The translations under genes were made by a program, and so were the position numbers. Below are positions 10,785-22,370 of a stretch of 64,000 nt of DNA, one piece after another (within the stretch, counting starts at the first letter, position 1; the number at the start of each line of letters is the position of its first letter). The notes beneath the pieces are model-generated. The model was not told where the DNA came from, searched no databases, and saw only the letters and a program-made list of their open reading frames with translations. The DNA is from Enoplosus armatus (lineage: Eukaryota > Chordata > Actinopteri > Centrarchiformes > Enoplosidae): contig NC_092189.1 of NCBI RefSeq assembly GCF_043641665.1, forward strand, positions 19,511,333 through 19,575,332, read 5' to 3'.

Positions 10785-11690
10785 GCCTGCTTATCTAATC
10801 TGAGCATTGCTGTGGTTTCACCAGGTCTTAACAGGCCCTGGTATCAGATGGATGGCGGCATCAAGGTGACATGCCCCCCTCCCAAACTACAGTGCCGCAG
10901 GTATCGCTGAGAGACCTTTGCACCACACTCACACACAAACACACAGCCCTGTCCAGACGTCATGTTAGTGCAGCGTAATTACACTCCGAAAAAAAAATGA
11001 CACGACGTTGACTGAGCCGAATTATTGAATTTTCATCGGCTGCCTTAGGCCACATCGAGACTGTTCAATTTTAGCCTGAGGAGGACACCCCATTAAAGGA
11101 GATGAGTCAAGATTGCCCAGAGAAGCCATTATTGCCCAACAGCAGCAGGACGGCACTGGACACATGCCCCAACTCACTCGCACACATATACAGGCAGGCA
11201 TGTATTCACAAATGCATACACACATATGCCGCTGAAAATCCACATATCCCCATCCACACCCCACCCCCCCACCCCTGCAGAAAGCAGATGCAATTTACAT
11301 GAGTTGAAGGGAGGTGACAGGTAGCAATCAGCCTGGGGAATAGGGTTAGAGGCTGACGCCCGGTTGCGTATTAACGCCTGCCAACCAAAGCCTACAGATT
11401 GCTTATACCAGGCCACGACCTCCGACCCTGCCACATATCAACCAATTGCCCTTTAGTATAATTATGTGGAATAATCTTTTAGAGTTTGATTCGAAGGAGA
11501 TAGGCTGGGAGGGCCACTTCTAATTTATTTTTTTAGAGAGGGCTTGTTAATAAACACTTTTTTGGTGCAGGGCCCGTCTGGCAGCTATAAGTGAAATACC
11601 CTTAGTACTGGAGGTCAGATTTATCTATTTGCCTGTGTATCTGTCAGTCAGTCTGGCCAGACATCTACGCTGGATTGGCTGTAGGTGAAG
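10785..11690. promoter_or_regulatory. CNE-like block with forkhead word
   Basis: A roughly 900-bp tract of balanced sequence. It includes a forkhead-type word AATAAACA at 11549-11556 within TTGTTAATAAACAC. CA-rich microsatellite-like sequence at about 11177-11270 interrupts it. The overlapping open frames on both strands at 11022-11434 are driven by that CA-rich DNA and are not supported as genes. Confidence 0.35.
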
Positions 11691-12235
11691 ACCTTCTGGG
11701 ATGTCATTATCCCGCGATGATGTTTTAATGATAGTATCATTGGAAGTGACCCTCTTGGTTCTGTCAAAATATCATTGCATTGTTTAGGTCTCATTAAAAT
11801 TTTATGAAGTGCAGTGGCAGCCTGAGCTGCTAACAACCTGATGTTACCTCCAGCCTTGAGATGACATTTTACATCCTCTCCTGTTTTGTATTTCCTCATG
11901 CTATCACTGGGTCATCACAAGTCCTGAAGGTTTACAGGAAACTGAATCTGAAGTCGATTAATCGTTCTATTCAATAATAAAAATAAAAGAATAGACAGAT
12001 TAATTGGTGTTTCAGCCCTAATTGAATTCTTAAGTTAAGTTGTTGAATAAATGCCAAAAACATGTAATTCCCATGTGTAGCAAATGTGTTTGTAGAGCCT
12101 TCATGGTGTAAAAAGAACTGTAACAGCTAAATAGACTTGTTGCTTGCGTATTTCCTATAAAATGTACGCTTAAGTACCAGATAGCTTCTTTTCATGTTTA
12201 TATAAAATGTCCAGTATGCATAAACACAAACATAA
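11691..12235. other. Gene-free stretch
   Basis: No repeat or gene recognised. The minus-strand frame at 11648-11899 lacks any motif. Confidence 0.5.
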
Positions 12236-12239
12236 GCAA

Positions 12240-12600
12240 ATGGAAGCGGCGCTGAATGTCATTAAAGACTGTTATCCCCTCTTCTTCCTTATCTATAACA
12301 AACAGCTCACTTTTGACAATTACATTACTTTGTTTTCTTTTTTGGTGTCTGATCTTAACCTTGGCCCGTTGAAAAAATCATGAACTTAACCCTTAAGAGT
12401 TCGGTATCCATTTCGACGCCACACACAGTCACATTTGTAGCCAGGTCTGACCTTAATCATACAGTCCCATCAGAAACCCGCTGACCTTAACCTCCCAGGA
12501 GAACTCTCCCCATTCACACACTCACTGGGACCTCCGGCTGCCCATTTAGTGCTTTAATGGTGGGAGGCGCCCGCTCAGCCACCCATTTCATTGTGTCCCC
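12240..12600. promoter_or_regulatory. CNE-like block
   Basis: Balanced sequence with no repeats, ending at the CA-rich tract. No coding support. Confidence 0.25.
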
Positions 12601-12615
12601 TTCTGCCTAACACCC

Positions 12616-12722
12616 CCGCACACACACACCCAGTGCACGTACACATACACACAGAATACATGGGAACACGTGAGTCTATGTGCACGCACACACATCAAGG
12701 GTTTACATCCACACAAACACAA
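12616..12722. repeat. Degenerate CA-rich simple repeat
   Basis: Interrupted (CA)n and CACA-containing sequence with several CACG interruptions. The open frames on both strands here (12588-12851) are artefacts of this composition. Confidence 0.8.
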
Positions 12723-12949
12723 ACAGACATTGCACCAGCCTCCTCTCCACAGGGGGTTAACATCAACATATGTCCCTGTCACACACATAAAGGTGAAGGT
12801 TGTAGGCTTGTGTGGTCACACGTGTGGCAGTATGTAAGAAATAAAATGTGAGAAAAGTCCAGATTTTCTTTTAATTTTCAGACTTGTTTTTTTTTTTTCT
12901 TTTCAAAAGTTGTCAAGGTTTTATAACCAAGACTTTTGACAGACGTTCT

Positions 12950-13545
12950 TGGCTTTATCGGAGGTGTGCGACACAGCTCCCATCCACTCTGCCGTTTGAG
13001 CAGTCTGTAAAGGGCAAAAAAGAAATCAATTCCACCCTGACAAATGTAAATAAGGTCTTATCGGGGCAGCAGCGACGCATCGACAGCATCAAGCGAGCAA
13101 ATGTTCCACTCGCTTGCCTGTCATTTAACTACATCACCGGATCACCCCTCCATATTTTGCCCCCAGGACAACCAATTCTCCATCACATCTGCGTACATAT
13201 GAGCTCTGGCTCACATGTGTGGGTATGTGTGTGCATGTATAATAACGTGTGTGCGTGTGTGTGGCTTTCATGTTTACTTGTGGACAGCATCACTTTACAT
13301 TTATTGAAATGAGCAGCTCTCCCTGGGGCGCTTGTGCAGAGCTGAGGCCTGCAGCCATGCTAGCATCTATCGACTCCCCAGGATTAGGGCTTGGCTGAGG
13401 CAGCGTCTCCCCTGTGGCCCCGGCGAGGTGACCCACACTGAGACAAAGTTCAGGAGGGGAGAACAGGGTGAGCTCTCCCGGGCACAGATTAGGGGCCCTG
13501 CCTCTCCCAGTGGAGACATGAAAGCGTGAAACGATACGCTCTGTC
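12950..13545. promoter_or_regulatory. CNE-like block
   Basis: Balanced sequence on either side of a short GT-rich tract (13204-13265). A 142-codon + frame (12884-13312) crosses a poly-T tract and the GT repeat and has no protein signature, so I do not call it a gene. The open frames at 13290-13585 on both strands overlap one another and are likewise unsupported. Confidence 0.25.
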
Positions 13546-13621
13546 TTTGTACATACACGACAACACACACTAACAGTCCCATCAAACAGGTTCAGGTTTG
13601 TTCAGGCAAAACTCCAATTAG

Positions 13622-13650
13622 GAAAATGTGACAAATGTGACAAATGTGAC
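13622..13650 (+). repeat. Three tandem copies of a 9-bp unit (AATGTGACA)
   Basis: Three near-identical units in a row, the last running into TGACAGGTAG, which resembles a MEIS/TGIF word. Short enough to be simple replication slippage. Confidence 0.7.
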
Positions 13651-13659
13651 AGGTAGATA

Positions 13660-14830
13660 CATTTCTCAGCATGACATTACACACATGCCTTTTTATATTA
13701 CACAAGATTATTGTGTTGTACTTATAATAAGTAGAAATGTAGTGATTTTAGAGTTTAAAGTGCTTTGATTCTTTTACATTATTGAACACATTTGAATAAT
13801 TGTAGTTAAAGTCAAACCAATGTGCTGCTCTTCAGGCAAAAGCAGGAGAAAGTTTGTTTAAAAAGCACATTTTATATAAAAGGGAAACTAAAATAACTGG
13901 TAACTTTTTACAATACAATGCACACAAATGTGAGTAGTGACAATATGATTATCTGACCATTACTTTATGGAAGTTTTGATTGGACTTTAATAGTTTAATA
14001 GTTGTAAAGTCCAAACAATACAAACAGTCAAGTGCTATGTGATGAACTGAGTCCAATCAAAACTTTTCTTTTCTCATTAACCTGCAAGTGGAGGTTGGCT
14101 AAGATCCCCCCCTTGCATTAACAATCAGTACATTGTATGTTTCAAATATGTTTAAACTTACAAACATATGACAAGGTTTGAATGATCAAAAAAGCAAAAT
14201 GCTTCCTTTTCCTACACAAAGTTGACTATTTCAGTTCCTCCACTGGAAAGCATAGCTCAACATCAGGAAGGCTCCAACAACGAGGGGCATGAAAGCTAAA
14301 AGCAGCTTCACCAGACTTTGACACCTGCTACTGAATTGACCTAATATGTCCAAATTATCAAGTGTTTTTAAACTAAAACATTTGCTTTCCAGGGGAACAT
14401 CCGTTGATGCACAGGAAGTGGCAGCAGCAGAAATTGCTTCATTCAGGATGGATCGCAGAAAGAAAAGGATTGTTCGCATGAATAGTGATAGCTACCACAC
14501 TCAACCAGGCAGAGAAAATAGCACAGACTACAAAATACAAATAAATAAATGCCAGTGGTGGCCACATGGTTTGTTTGCAGAGTGATTCCTGGGTGCAGGC
14601 AGTGCAAAAACAACACAGCAATGCACAAAATATAATAAAACAATGAAAAACACAAGAATGTTGTGGTTTACCACACGTGAAATTTCTGTTTGGCAATCGA
14701 AATAAAACACATCTATTTGGATTGTATCTCACGAAGAAAATATGTGTAATCACTGCTTTGAAACACAGTTTGAAGTTCTCCTTAAGTAAGACATATATCA
14801 AAAAATAGCTGCATTTGTTTGAGTTGGTTC
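13660..14830. other. Gene-free AT-rich stretch
   Basis: Contains the nested inverted repeat at 13971-14065. Minus-strand open frames at 14231-14479 and 14439-14801 are hydrophobic. They lie opposite A-rich DNA, overlap in different frames and match no family I know; I treat them as chance or at most an unrecognisable relic. Confidence 0.5.
13971..14065. repeat. Nested inverted repeat (16-bp perfect outer arms)
   Basis: The outer arms AAGTTTTGATTGGACT (13971-13986) and AGTCCAATCAAAACTT (14050-14065) are perfect reverse complements separated by 63 bp. A second inverted pair, TTGGACTTTA (13980-13989) and TAAAGTCCAA (14005-14014), shares part of the left arm. So one left arm can pair with either of two right arms. 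No flanking target-site duplication was seen. It may be a tiny foldback element or a templated rearrangement. Confidence 0.8.
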
Positions 14831-14839
14831 TTTCAGAGT

Positions 14840-15560
14840 AGCGTTCGCTGATCCTTACCTAAGGTCACTAATTGCATGGAGAAATGCAAAAATCTGTGTT
14901 CAAACAAGGCCATCCATTACACCGAGGCAGATAGGGATATAGCAGGCTGTTTTTAGATGTTAAAGTAGTAATTAAGGTTTCAGAGATTTTAATTGGTTCT
15001 TTTGTTTCATATAAGCCCCTTTTTCCTTTGAAGCCACGATGAACAGGAGTATGTTCTTTTTTTATTCATCCCAAGAATTTCCCACCAGAAACATACAAAT
15101 TTGAAATTTTTCTGAAGCAGTAACAATCACATTTGCACTTCACCAAATGAAATATCACCGTTTCTGTTAAAAGGCAAGGGGTTACATACGGGAATTGGCT
15201 AATCCGGGGAAGGGAAAGGGGGGTAAGGCGAGGTACAAAGAATGAACTCCTTAAGTCATGAAGTGGCTATCTTGCCTCTGAGTGGTATCATCATCATCTT
15301 CATCATCATCACCACACAAACCCCTCTCTTCTTCGGGAGTGGAGAGGCAAAATAATTGGATTCTTTCCCACAAATAACACCTTCACCCCTGAGCTTAATT
15401 AACTAGACAGACTGCAGGGCCAGGGTCCATTCTCCTCCACTCTCGCCAGCCTCTTGGTGAGAAAGAGGAAAACCCAGCTGTTATTGCCTACTGGCCTTTA
15501 TTACCATGGCTGAACGATGATATAGGTTATTAGGGCAAGTTGTTGTAAGGAATGGTCTTT
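14840..15560. promoter_or_regulatory. CNE-like block
   Basis: A series of balanced segments with a (CAT)n tract at 15288-15311 in the middle. No coding support. The texture resembles the other blocks in the 4.7-21.3 kb cluster. Confidence 0.3.
15288..15311. repeat. (CAT)n short repeat
   Basis: Imperfect CAT trinucleotide repeat with one TTC interruption. Confidence 0.85.
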
Positions 15561-15564
15561 TTTT

Positions 15565-15855
15565 CACTAGCCCCTGTTATATTAATGTGCAATACTGATA
15601 CTAGGCCTCTTAAAAAATCATTATAAAAAAGAATTTTAAAAAATGGTCCATCTATCCATCCAGCCATGCAATATGGTCAAAATAAATATGACAAGAGTGT
15701 TTTCCCACTTTTCCAAACTTTGTAATTATGCGTTCAATCAAACAAACCTGTTCACACATGTAAAACAAGAACTTTAATAACTCAGTATCTTATGATTAAA
15801 GACATGATCAAAATCATTATTTTGTAAAACGACACACATTTTTTCTACTATGGCA
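15565..15855. other. AT-rich spacer
   Basis: No feature recognised. Confidence 0.5.
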
Positions 15856-15858
15856 TTA

Positions 15859-15987
15859 TATCTATCTATCTGTTGTTATGTGGATTTATCTATCTATATC
15901 TATCCATCTATCTATCTAATATACGGTTTTGTGTCTATCCGTTTGTATTTATCTATCTACTGTATATCTATCTATCCATCTATCTCT
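15859..15987. repeat. (TATC)n / GATA microsatellite, interrupted
   Basis: Blocks of TATC and CATC tetranucleotides spread over about 130 bp with several interruptions. GATA repeats of this sort are common in fish genomes. The open frame across it is an artefact. Confidence 0.95.
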
Positions 15988-16319
15988 AGCTCGCCGCATT
16001 TATGTTGTCCAGACTTCTTTTCTATATATGATTGAAAATGAACCACAATTAAACTAGAACACACTACAACAATAACCTCATTGAAAGATGACAATGTGCA
16101 GTCGTTACTCACCTCCACACAATCCTTTGAGGTGTCGTTTGTCTTGAGGGGGAAAACATGAATGACAGTAGTCAATATACTAACAAATACAGGCTTTGAC
16201 AAGTACTACAACAAACAGACGAAGACTCAACAATCTATCACAGGTCAGCTGATGCTACAAAACCATTGGTCAATGCATTAACAGTAAAAAAAAAAATGTA
16301 AGACCAATTTAAGGGGATA

Positions 16320-17820
16320 GTGTGGTGTGGTCTGTGGATTTAAGGGGTTTACTTTATTACCGTGGGTGTTGTTTTATGGCAAAGTGCAGAGTGTATGCAC
16401 TACACCCACAAGGCCCTCCTAGATGCCACCGTTCATATTATAACTCTTCCTAAGGTCCTTAGGGCCACTTTGTATGGAGGAGTTGCCATTTTGCTGTCAC
16501 TGGTCCCCCCCACACTTCCCTTCGCCTCTAAAGCTCTATGTTTGTTGTTCCATTCTCCTCTATATCTCCCAGAGGAGCTTCCTCATTTTAATATAAATAG
16601 AATGCTTCATCATGCAGTGGCACAAACTTCCCCATGTTGCATTGCTCCAGTGGCATTAGCAGCGGCAGCCGAGGTAGGAGGACATGCCGAGGGGATGGAG
16701 CACCGGTAGAACGCAGACAAAAAGCAAACATGTTTTGTTATAGTTTCAAATGGCCGGTCTGGTTTGTTTTGTCTGGGAGGCAAAATATGGAAAAGTAGCA
16801 ACAAAGACACATGATGCTGTATTACAAGAAGAAGAAGAAGAAGTGCTCTGACAGCCAAAAATGAGGTTTATTTCCAAGTGACTTGATACAGAGTACAAAT
16901 TGGGCTTCTCTTAAACATAAGATAGAGCAGCAATCAATCCTCTCTTGTCAGTATGCCAGTGGGCTCGCACAGACATGAGGGATTTAATAGCTGACTGATG
17001 GGCAAACTGCAACTCCATTGAGAATTTTTCCTTTTTTATGTGTCAGATGAGAAAGCCGCTGAGATCTAAGAGAAAGCACTTCTTAGCCAAACTGGACCAT
17101 GCCCGCCTCGCTCTAATCAGATGTGCACAGCTGTATCCCAAATGCCAGAGGGATCATTTGACGAGAGATATTTGCAGCCCCTCTCGGCTCGGGATTTCTG
17201 CTCTCTCCTCTGTAGTGGTAAAGAGGCCCGAAAAAGGCCAGCGGGGCTAGGACACAGCCCGGGGCACTAACTGCCAATAGCTTCGCCCCTGAGAAGCACT
17301 GACTTGCGCCTTGTGATCGGCGGACACCTAAAGCCGCCACCATTGACTAATTGTGCTTCATCTGTGTGCAGGATCCATCTTGGCTAACAAGAAAGCACTA
17401 GAGGTCTTCATTTAGCTATCAAGCCTGCTCTCCCCGGGGAGGGCTCTGAGTGCAGCTGCTGTCCTCGCTCCTCTCCCAATCAACACATCAAACGCCAACC
17501 CCAATTCATTTTCTTCCCTCCCTCGCCATCCTCTCCCCTCCGCCTCGCTCCCCCTCCCTTGCTCCATCTCGCTGCGAGGGAGGCAAAAAGGAGGAAAGTT
17601 CCAGGATGGTGGAACCAAAGAGCAAAGAGAGACACAGCGGTGAATACTGAGCGGCAGCTTTAGCCCGGCCCTGCGAGCACTCTGGATTTAGCAGGATATT
17701 TATTCTTTTATATCCAGACAAAAGAGATTGCACATGCCCTCCTGCGCTCACCAGAGTCACTCCGGTAAATCAGCAAGAAGTAGCCCGAATATAATCAGAC
17801 TCCATTATGAAGATTCTTAC
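16320..17820. promoter_or_regulatory. Extended CNE-like region
   Basis: A long balanced tract. The densest, least repetitive part is 17030-17400, and a pyrimidine-rich, CpG-containing segment lies at 17490-17600. An AAG microsatellite sits at 16825-16842. Open frames of 60-115 codons occur on both strands but overlap one another and carry no motifs. Probably more than one regulatory element. Confidence 0.3.
16825..16842. repeat. (AAG)6 microsatellite
   Basis: Uninterrupted trinucleotide repeat. Confidence 0.9.
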
Positions 17821-20325
17821 AAAAGCTTGGCAATAATCTGGCATAAACAATGTGGCAAATGCTTGCCTAACCTTTGCATGTGATTAGCATCTGATTGACA
17901 GCAATAATATTTATTTATTTATAACTTATCTTTCATCTCAGAGTCAAGAGATTTGTCAAAAATGTCTGAGCTCTACACATATTAGTTTCTTATTTTTCTT
18001 ATTATTTTTTTTTTGTTTCAGTGCTTAGTATGAAACATCATAAAACACGATATTATAAATGTGTTTGCAGGAAGACTAATGTTACATTCTGGTTGGACAT
18101 ATGTTACATGTTATATCTGCTTATTTCAAAATAATTTCCTCAGAAAGAAACTGCTTGGTAGATGACAGTGACATGTTTCCTCGTCATCCTCCTCTTCTTC
18201 TTCTTGCCCTTCTTTTATTACATGCAGGATCTAATAACAGGCACATAACCCAACAGCTCCCTGTCCTCTGTCAGCAGCAGCTCATGTGTTTATTAAAAGC
18301 CTGGTTTAGCATATGCCTTGATTAGATTCCTAATTACAGAAAATTACCTTAGTGCCACAAAAAGTATATCTATGTCCTTTAGGAAATAAGAAGATATTGA
18401 GGGACTTAATCCCTCTATTATGATCACTTTGGAGAGGCTGCTAAAATGTATGTATCACACCCTGTGGTTCTGTGAAATGTTGGCATTAATTCAGTCTATT
18501 ATTAGATGTGATGTCACTTCCTATGCTCTCTTAAACAAAGCAGGGGTCACGGCTCCACAGTTCAAAGAGAATGGCAGTGATGTTAAGCATATGTTTAGGT
18601 CTTTTTAGTGATAATCCTATTTTGCTTGCGGTGGTTGTCCTTTTATTTACATTTACAAGGTTGTGGTTACCTACTGTATTTCTGCTGGGTGTGTTGCAAG
18701 GCCCTTGAAACTGCTCAAATCCTATTGTCAAAAAAACAAAAAAAGGACAGAAAAAAATATTTTCCTCTAATTTTCTCTGATACAGTTATGCTAGAATACT
18801 GGATTAATTAAACACCAAAATTATTACTCATATTCATTATTTTAGTAGATTTTAACATTGAATTTGGCAGACAATACAAGGAGCACCAGAGATCGCTAAC
18901 GTGCAACAGTTGTTTCTGTACTATACTGTTTCCCTTCTTTTGGCTGTATAATGTTACAGAAGAACAACGTTGAAATAGTGTTGAAGTAAGTGTACCTGAC
19001 CTGTAATTAACTAATTTAACACAGAAACTGCATTTCTTCTCAGAATTTTTTATTAAACTTTTTTCTTATCATTATTTAACAGAAGCAAATTTTCTGTTTT
19101 TTCAAAGCATGTCTTTTCTGTTGTGTAAAAACCTTGTAATTCCAGTTTTGTCCATTTTCTGTCAAGCTAAATTCAAGCCTTTGATTAGTATAATTAATTG
19201 CTAAAAAGCTAACTTTATGGAGATATGACAGGTGGAGTGACATAGTGTTTCCCATTAATTACTGTATTTGTATAATTACTGCTGTCTTATTAAGGAAGTT
19301 GCATCAGTGTCACCCAGACAAATTCCTGTTCCTTTATTGCATTGACTATTGCCCATGTCCATCACATCCCCACTGGAATATGATGACACTCAATGCTGTG
19401 TAGCATCACAGGTTGCACATATAATGTGACACCATTAAACCAGAAGGTAATCATTTGAATAGGATGTGACACCAACTCATATTAGTGAATATAAATTGGG
19501 TGATTAAAGCACAAGTTAGAGAATTCATCAGCTTGTTTAACTTTGATCTGAATGTCATCCTCAGCTGATGGATCTGTCACATCCCAATTTCCAATAATCA
19601 ATAGCCACCAACTATTAGTCCAGTTTGGTGGCAACAGAACAAACACGTGTGTCGTCTTGTGTGAGAGACAAACAAACAAAATGGCATTTCAACTGTCACG
19701 TTGTTAAAACACAGCAAATTAGATAATGAAGCTCTTTTAGGCAACTGGGTGTTGAGTTATTTCTGCACCAATCAATAGGCTGGTTAAAAAAAAAAAAGAA
19801 AGTCAATAAACATATGCGTAAATTGATTCCATCTGCTTATTATCATATAAAACAGCCTGGTAAATATGCAACTAATTACTGGTGACACTCCAATATCCGA
19901 TAACCTGCGAAAAGTGATGCTGATGACTCAACATTGAATATATTATTATTCTGTATCAATAAAGGACAGGGGAAATTAATATGTATTTAGTATACTCAAG
20001 ACAAAAAGTATTTCTTTTTTTCTTTTCTTTCAGGGTTTTTACACTTTGGGCCTTATTAGTTCTTGGTCTAAAATATGTCCTTTATATTTTTGGACTCATC
20101 ATGTTCCAAAAAGATTCCTCTGCAAAGAAAGACAGATAATACTTTGAATATTCGTGACTGTTTCATTTTTTCTACAGAGCTTTTCTTTGTTGCTGCAGAA
20201 TCATATCTAAATAAGACATCAGTGGTAAATTGTGTGCATGTGTGTGTCCTTCTACCCATTTTTTCCACACAGCCGTCCCACTTGATTCATTAAAAAAACA
20301 TCTGAAGACTTTATGTGTCACTATA
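17821..20325. other. Gene-free AT-rich stretch
   Basis: No gene, TIR or SINE recognised over 2.5 kb. A strong-looking polypyrimidine tract and CAG lie at about 20008-20033, but no exon-like sequence with a matching donor follows. Confidence 0.5.
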
Positions 20326-20329
20326 TCCA

Positions 20330-21340
20330 CATCCCTGCCCTCATTGGCATGTGCACCCACAGGCATCCACGCCATCTAGTTCAGCATCTCGAAGTAGCCA
20401 ACCGCGCAACATGCCATCCTGCCATCTTTTCCAACCCTAATTCACCAAGCCACGCAGATTTTCTCGCCTAATCCCCCCTTTGCTCGCACTCCTATCCCGC
20501 TGGAGTTTGGTAATATGATCTGGAGAGATGACTGAATTCCTGTTCCGTCCAATATCACCAGGTCGCTAGTCTCCTGCCTCCCTGGCTCTAACAAGATGAG
20601 CTGTTTTCCATTTGGGCCCTTAATGCCACTCTGGGCTTCATTTTGCAGATCCCTGATGTGCCACAGTGAAATCATAGCCCTGGACTCAAACCTGCTTGTT
20701 GATCTTGAGATTACTGGCCGACAACAGGTTTCCCCCCTAAGCCCTGTCCGCCCTCAATGGGGAAACCCAGGCGTGGGATGATATTGAGATGTCTTCCTCT
20801 GTTTCTGTCTCTCTCTTTCTTTCCTGCTCTTGCTCTCTAACCACGGCCGTCCACAAGTGCTCACAGCTGCTGGCGCCACCGTGCCGCTAAGCAGGTTTTA
20901 AGACGGGTCCCAGTCGAGCCTTCTCTCACCCAACCAGGAGGCAGAGCCCTGGATCCAGACCTTTTTAAGTGATCATCCTTGTATCATAACAGATTAAGGG
21001 CTGCTGCTGCTCTGGATTAGGCCTAATCTAACCTTTATCCGCTCCCATCTTCACCTGAAACTTACAGCGACCAGGAAGTCAATCGCCAGGCCCCCGTGAT
21101 ATACAGTGACACTGATCTTCCTTTTCACGCTCTAATTATCAGGATTAAGAAAAACACTTTTGAGTAATTATTTTCACATCGGATAAACATTAGGCTTGCA
21201 CGGATTTAGCTGAGCTTTCGCCCAACAAGAAGCGGAGATCTGAGTGGGTTTACGAGCTCCAGACAGGCAGATGGAGATCCTTTCTAATCAGGAATAACCA
21301 ACAAACAGACAATGGAAGAAAAGGCGAAGAACAAAGAAAT
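20330..21340. promoter_or_regulatory. CNE-like region with K50-homeodomain palindrome
   Basis: About 1 kb of balanced sequence. It contains GATTAGGCCTAATC at 21015-21028, a perfect 14-bp palindrome. This places two OTX/PITX-type GGATTA/AGATTA words back to back. Another TAATCC word is at about 20469-20474. No coding support. The developmental-enhancer reading is inferred. Confidence 0.35.
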
Positions 21341-22270
21341 GAATGTCCTTTTTTCATTTAAACGATTAGGGATTTTCCCAGCTGAGGAGAAACTGAACAC
21401 ATAATGCCTTGTCATAAGCATATTTACATTTCAGATAAGGGAGATGGTATGTTGTGTCTTTTGCTGTAGCAGATTTTCATACTCCTTTGCATGTCTTGAA
21501 TTACTGGAGTTATGTTTTCTTTTTTTAGCGCTGCTTGCTAATGGATTTGCCAGACAAGTCACACATTTGGAGAATTCTTCTCAGAGGAGAAAAAAAAAAA
21601 AAACGTGGAACCATGGGAAAAAAGATGACCTTCAGAGCTTGTTTGATATTATATATTATTTCAATCATACACAATTACAAACTGAAATCACATCACAGCA
21701 CCAAACTGAGGCCCAGATAACCTTTTAAAGGGACAATTCCCTCAGAGGGGTGACCCTTGACCCCAGGCCTGCCAGCAATCTTCCGCAGGATGACTTGGCT
21801 GTGGCTGCAGAGGTTATGTGCACTGACACATTCACATGGACACACATTCTGTCTCTCTCTCTCTCTTTCTAACCTAGTGTTTCCAACTTTGACATGTCTC
21901 TCACTTTAAATGTCTTAAAATATTATTGCACAAAACAACAATATACCTGGATAATTATTCAATAATGCACTTTTCACTCCACTGTGTCGAGAGGATGGTC
22001 TTTAGGGAAAATCACAGTAAGTAGGAAAAGTGTGTGCCACTTTGTTTTCCTACTAGTTTTCTGCATGTTTAAGCCTTGTTAATAAATGTGCATCCACTTT
22101 CTGAAAATACCTCAAACCTGGGCCATGGACATACAGTACATTTCTGTGTTGACCTGTTGGATTCCTGGAAGTAAATGCTAAATGTCATCTTTCCCATAAG
22201 AAATTGAATTTATAACCAAAACATCTAACAATAAAGTCTAGACTTATTATGACCTATCAGACTATGAAAT
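21341..22270. other. Gene-free stretch
   Basis: Mixed AT-rich sequence. The segment 21724-21745 resembles the AAAGGGACAATTCC end seen on fish MITEs, but no matching second end was found. A short CT run lies at 21850-21867. Confidence 0.45.
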
Positions 22271-22274
22271 GGCT

Positions 22275-22370
22275 ATATAGTGCAGTCAGTAAGTATTTGG
22301 ACAGTTCAGCTTCAGCTCTGTATCCCATCACATTGTATCTGAAATGAAACAATGACTACCTGACAATGAC
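22275..22370 (+). mobile_element. Possible Tc1/mariner-type relic
   Basis: The segment beginning with CAGTCAGTAAGTATTTGGAC resembles the terminal sequence of short non-autonomous Tc1/mariner-like elements of fish, as I remember them. No second terminus and no transposase remnant could be identified, so only one end, or a degraded fragment, is present. Confidence 0.35.

Noticed and set aside
12884..13312. Longest + frame (142 codons)
   Set aside because: It starts in a poly-T tract and ends in a GT-rich repeat, and has no domain, signal or splice context.
14231..14801. Hydrophobic minus-strand frames resembling a multi-pass membrane protein
   Set aside because: They lie opposite A-rich DNA, which yields Phe/Leu-rich translations by chance. 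The two frames overlap in different phases and no family motif is visible.
20008..20060. Strong polypyrimidine tract and CAG suggesting an exon
   Set aside because: No donor, coding frame of note or poly(A) signal follows at a sensible distance.
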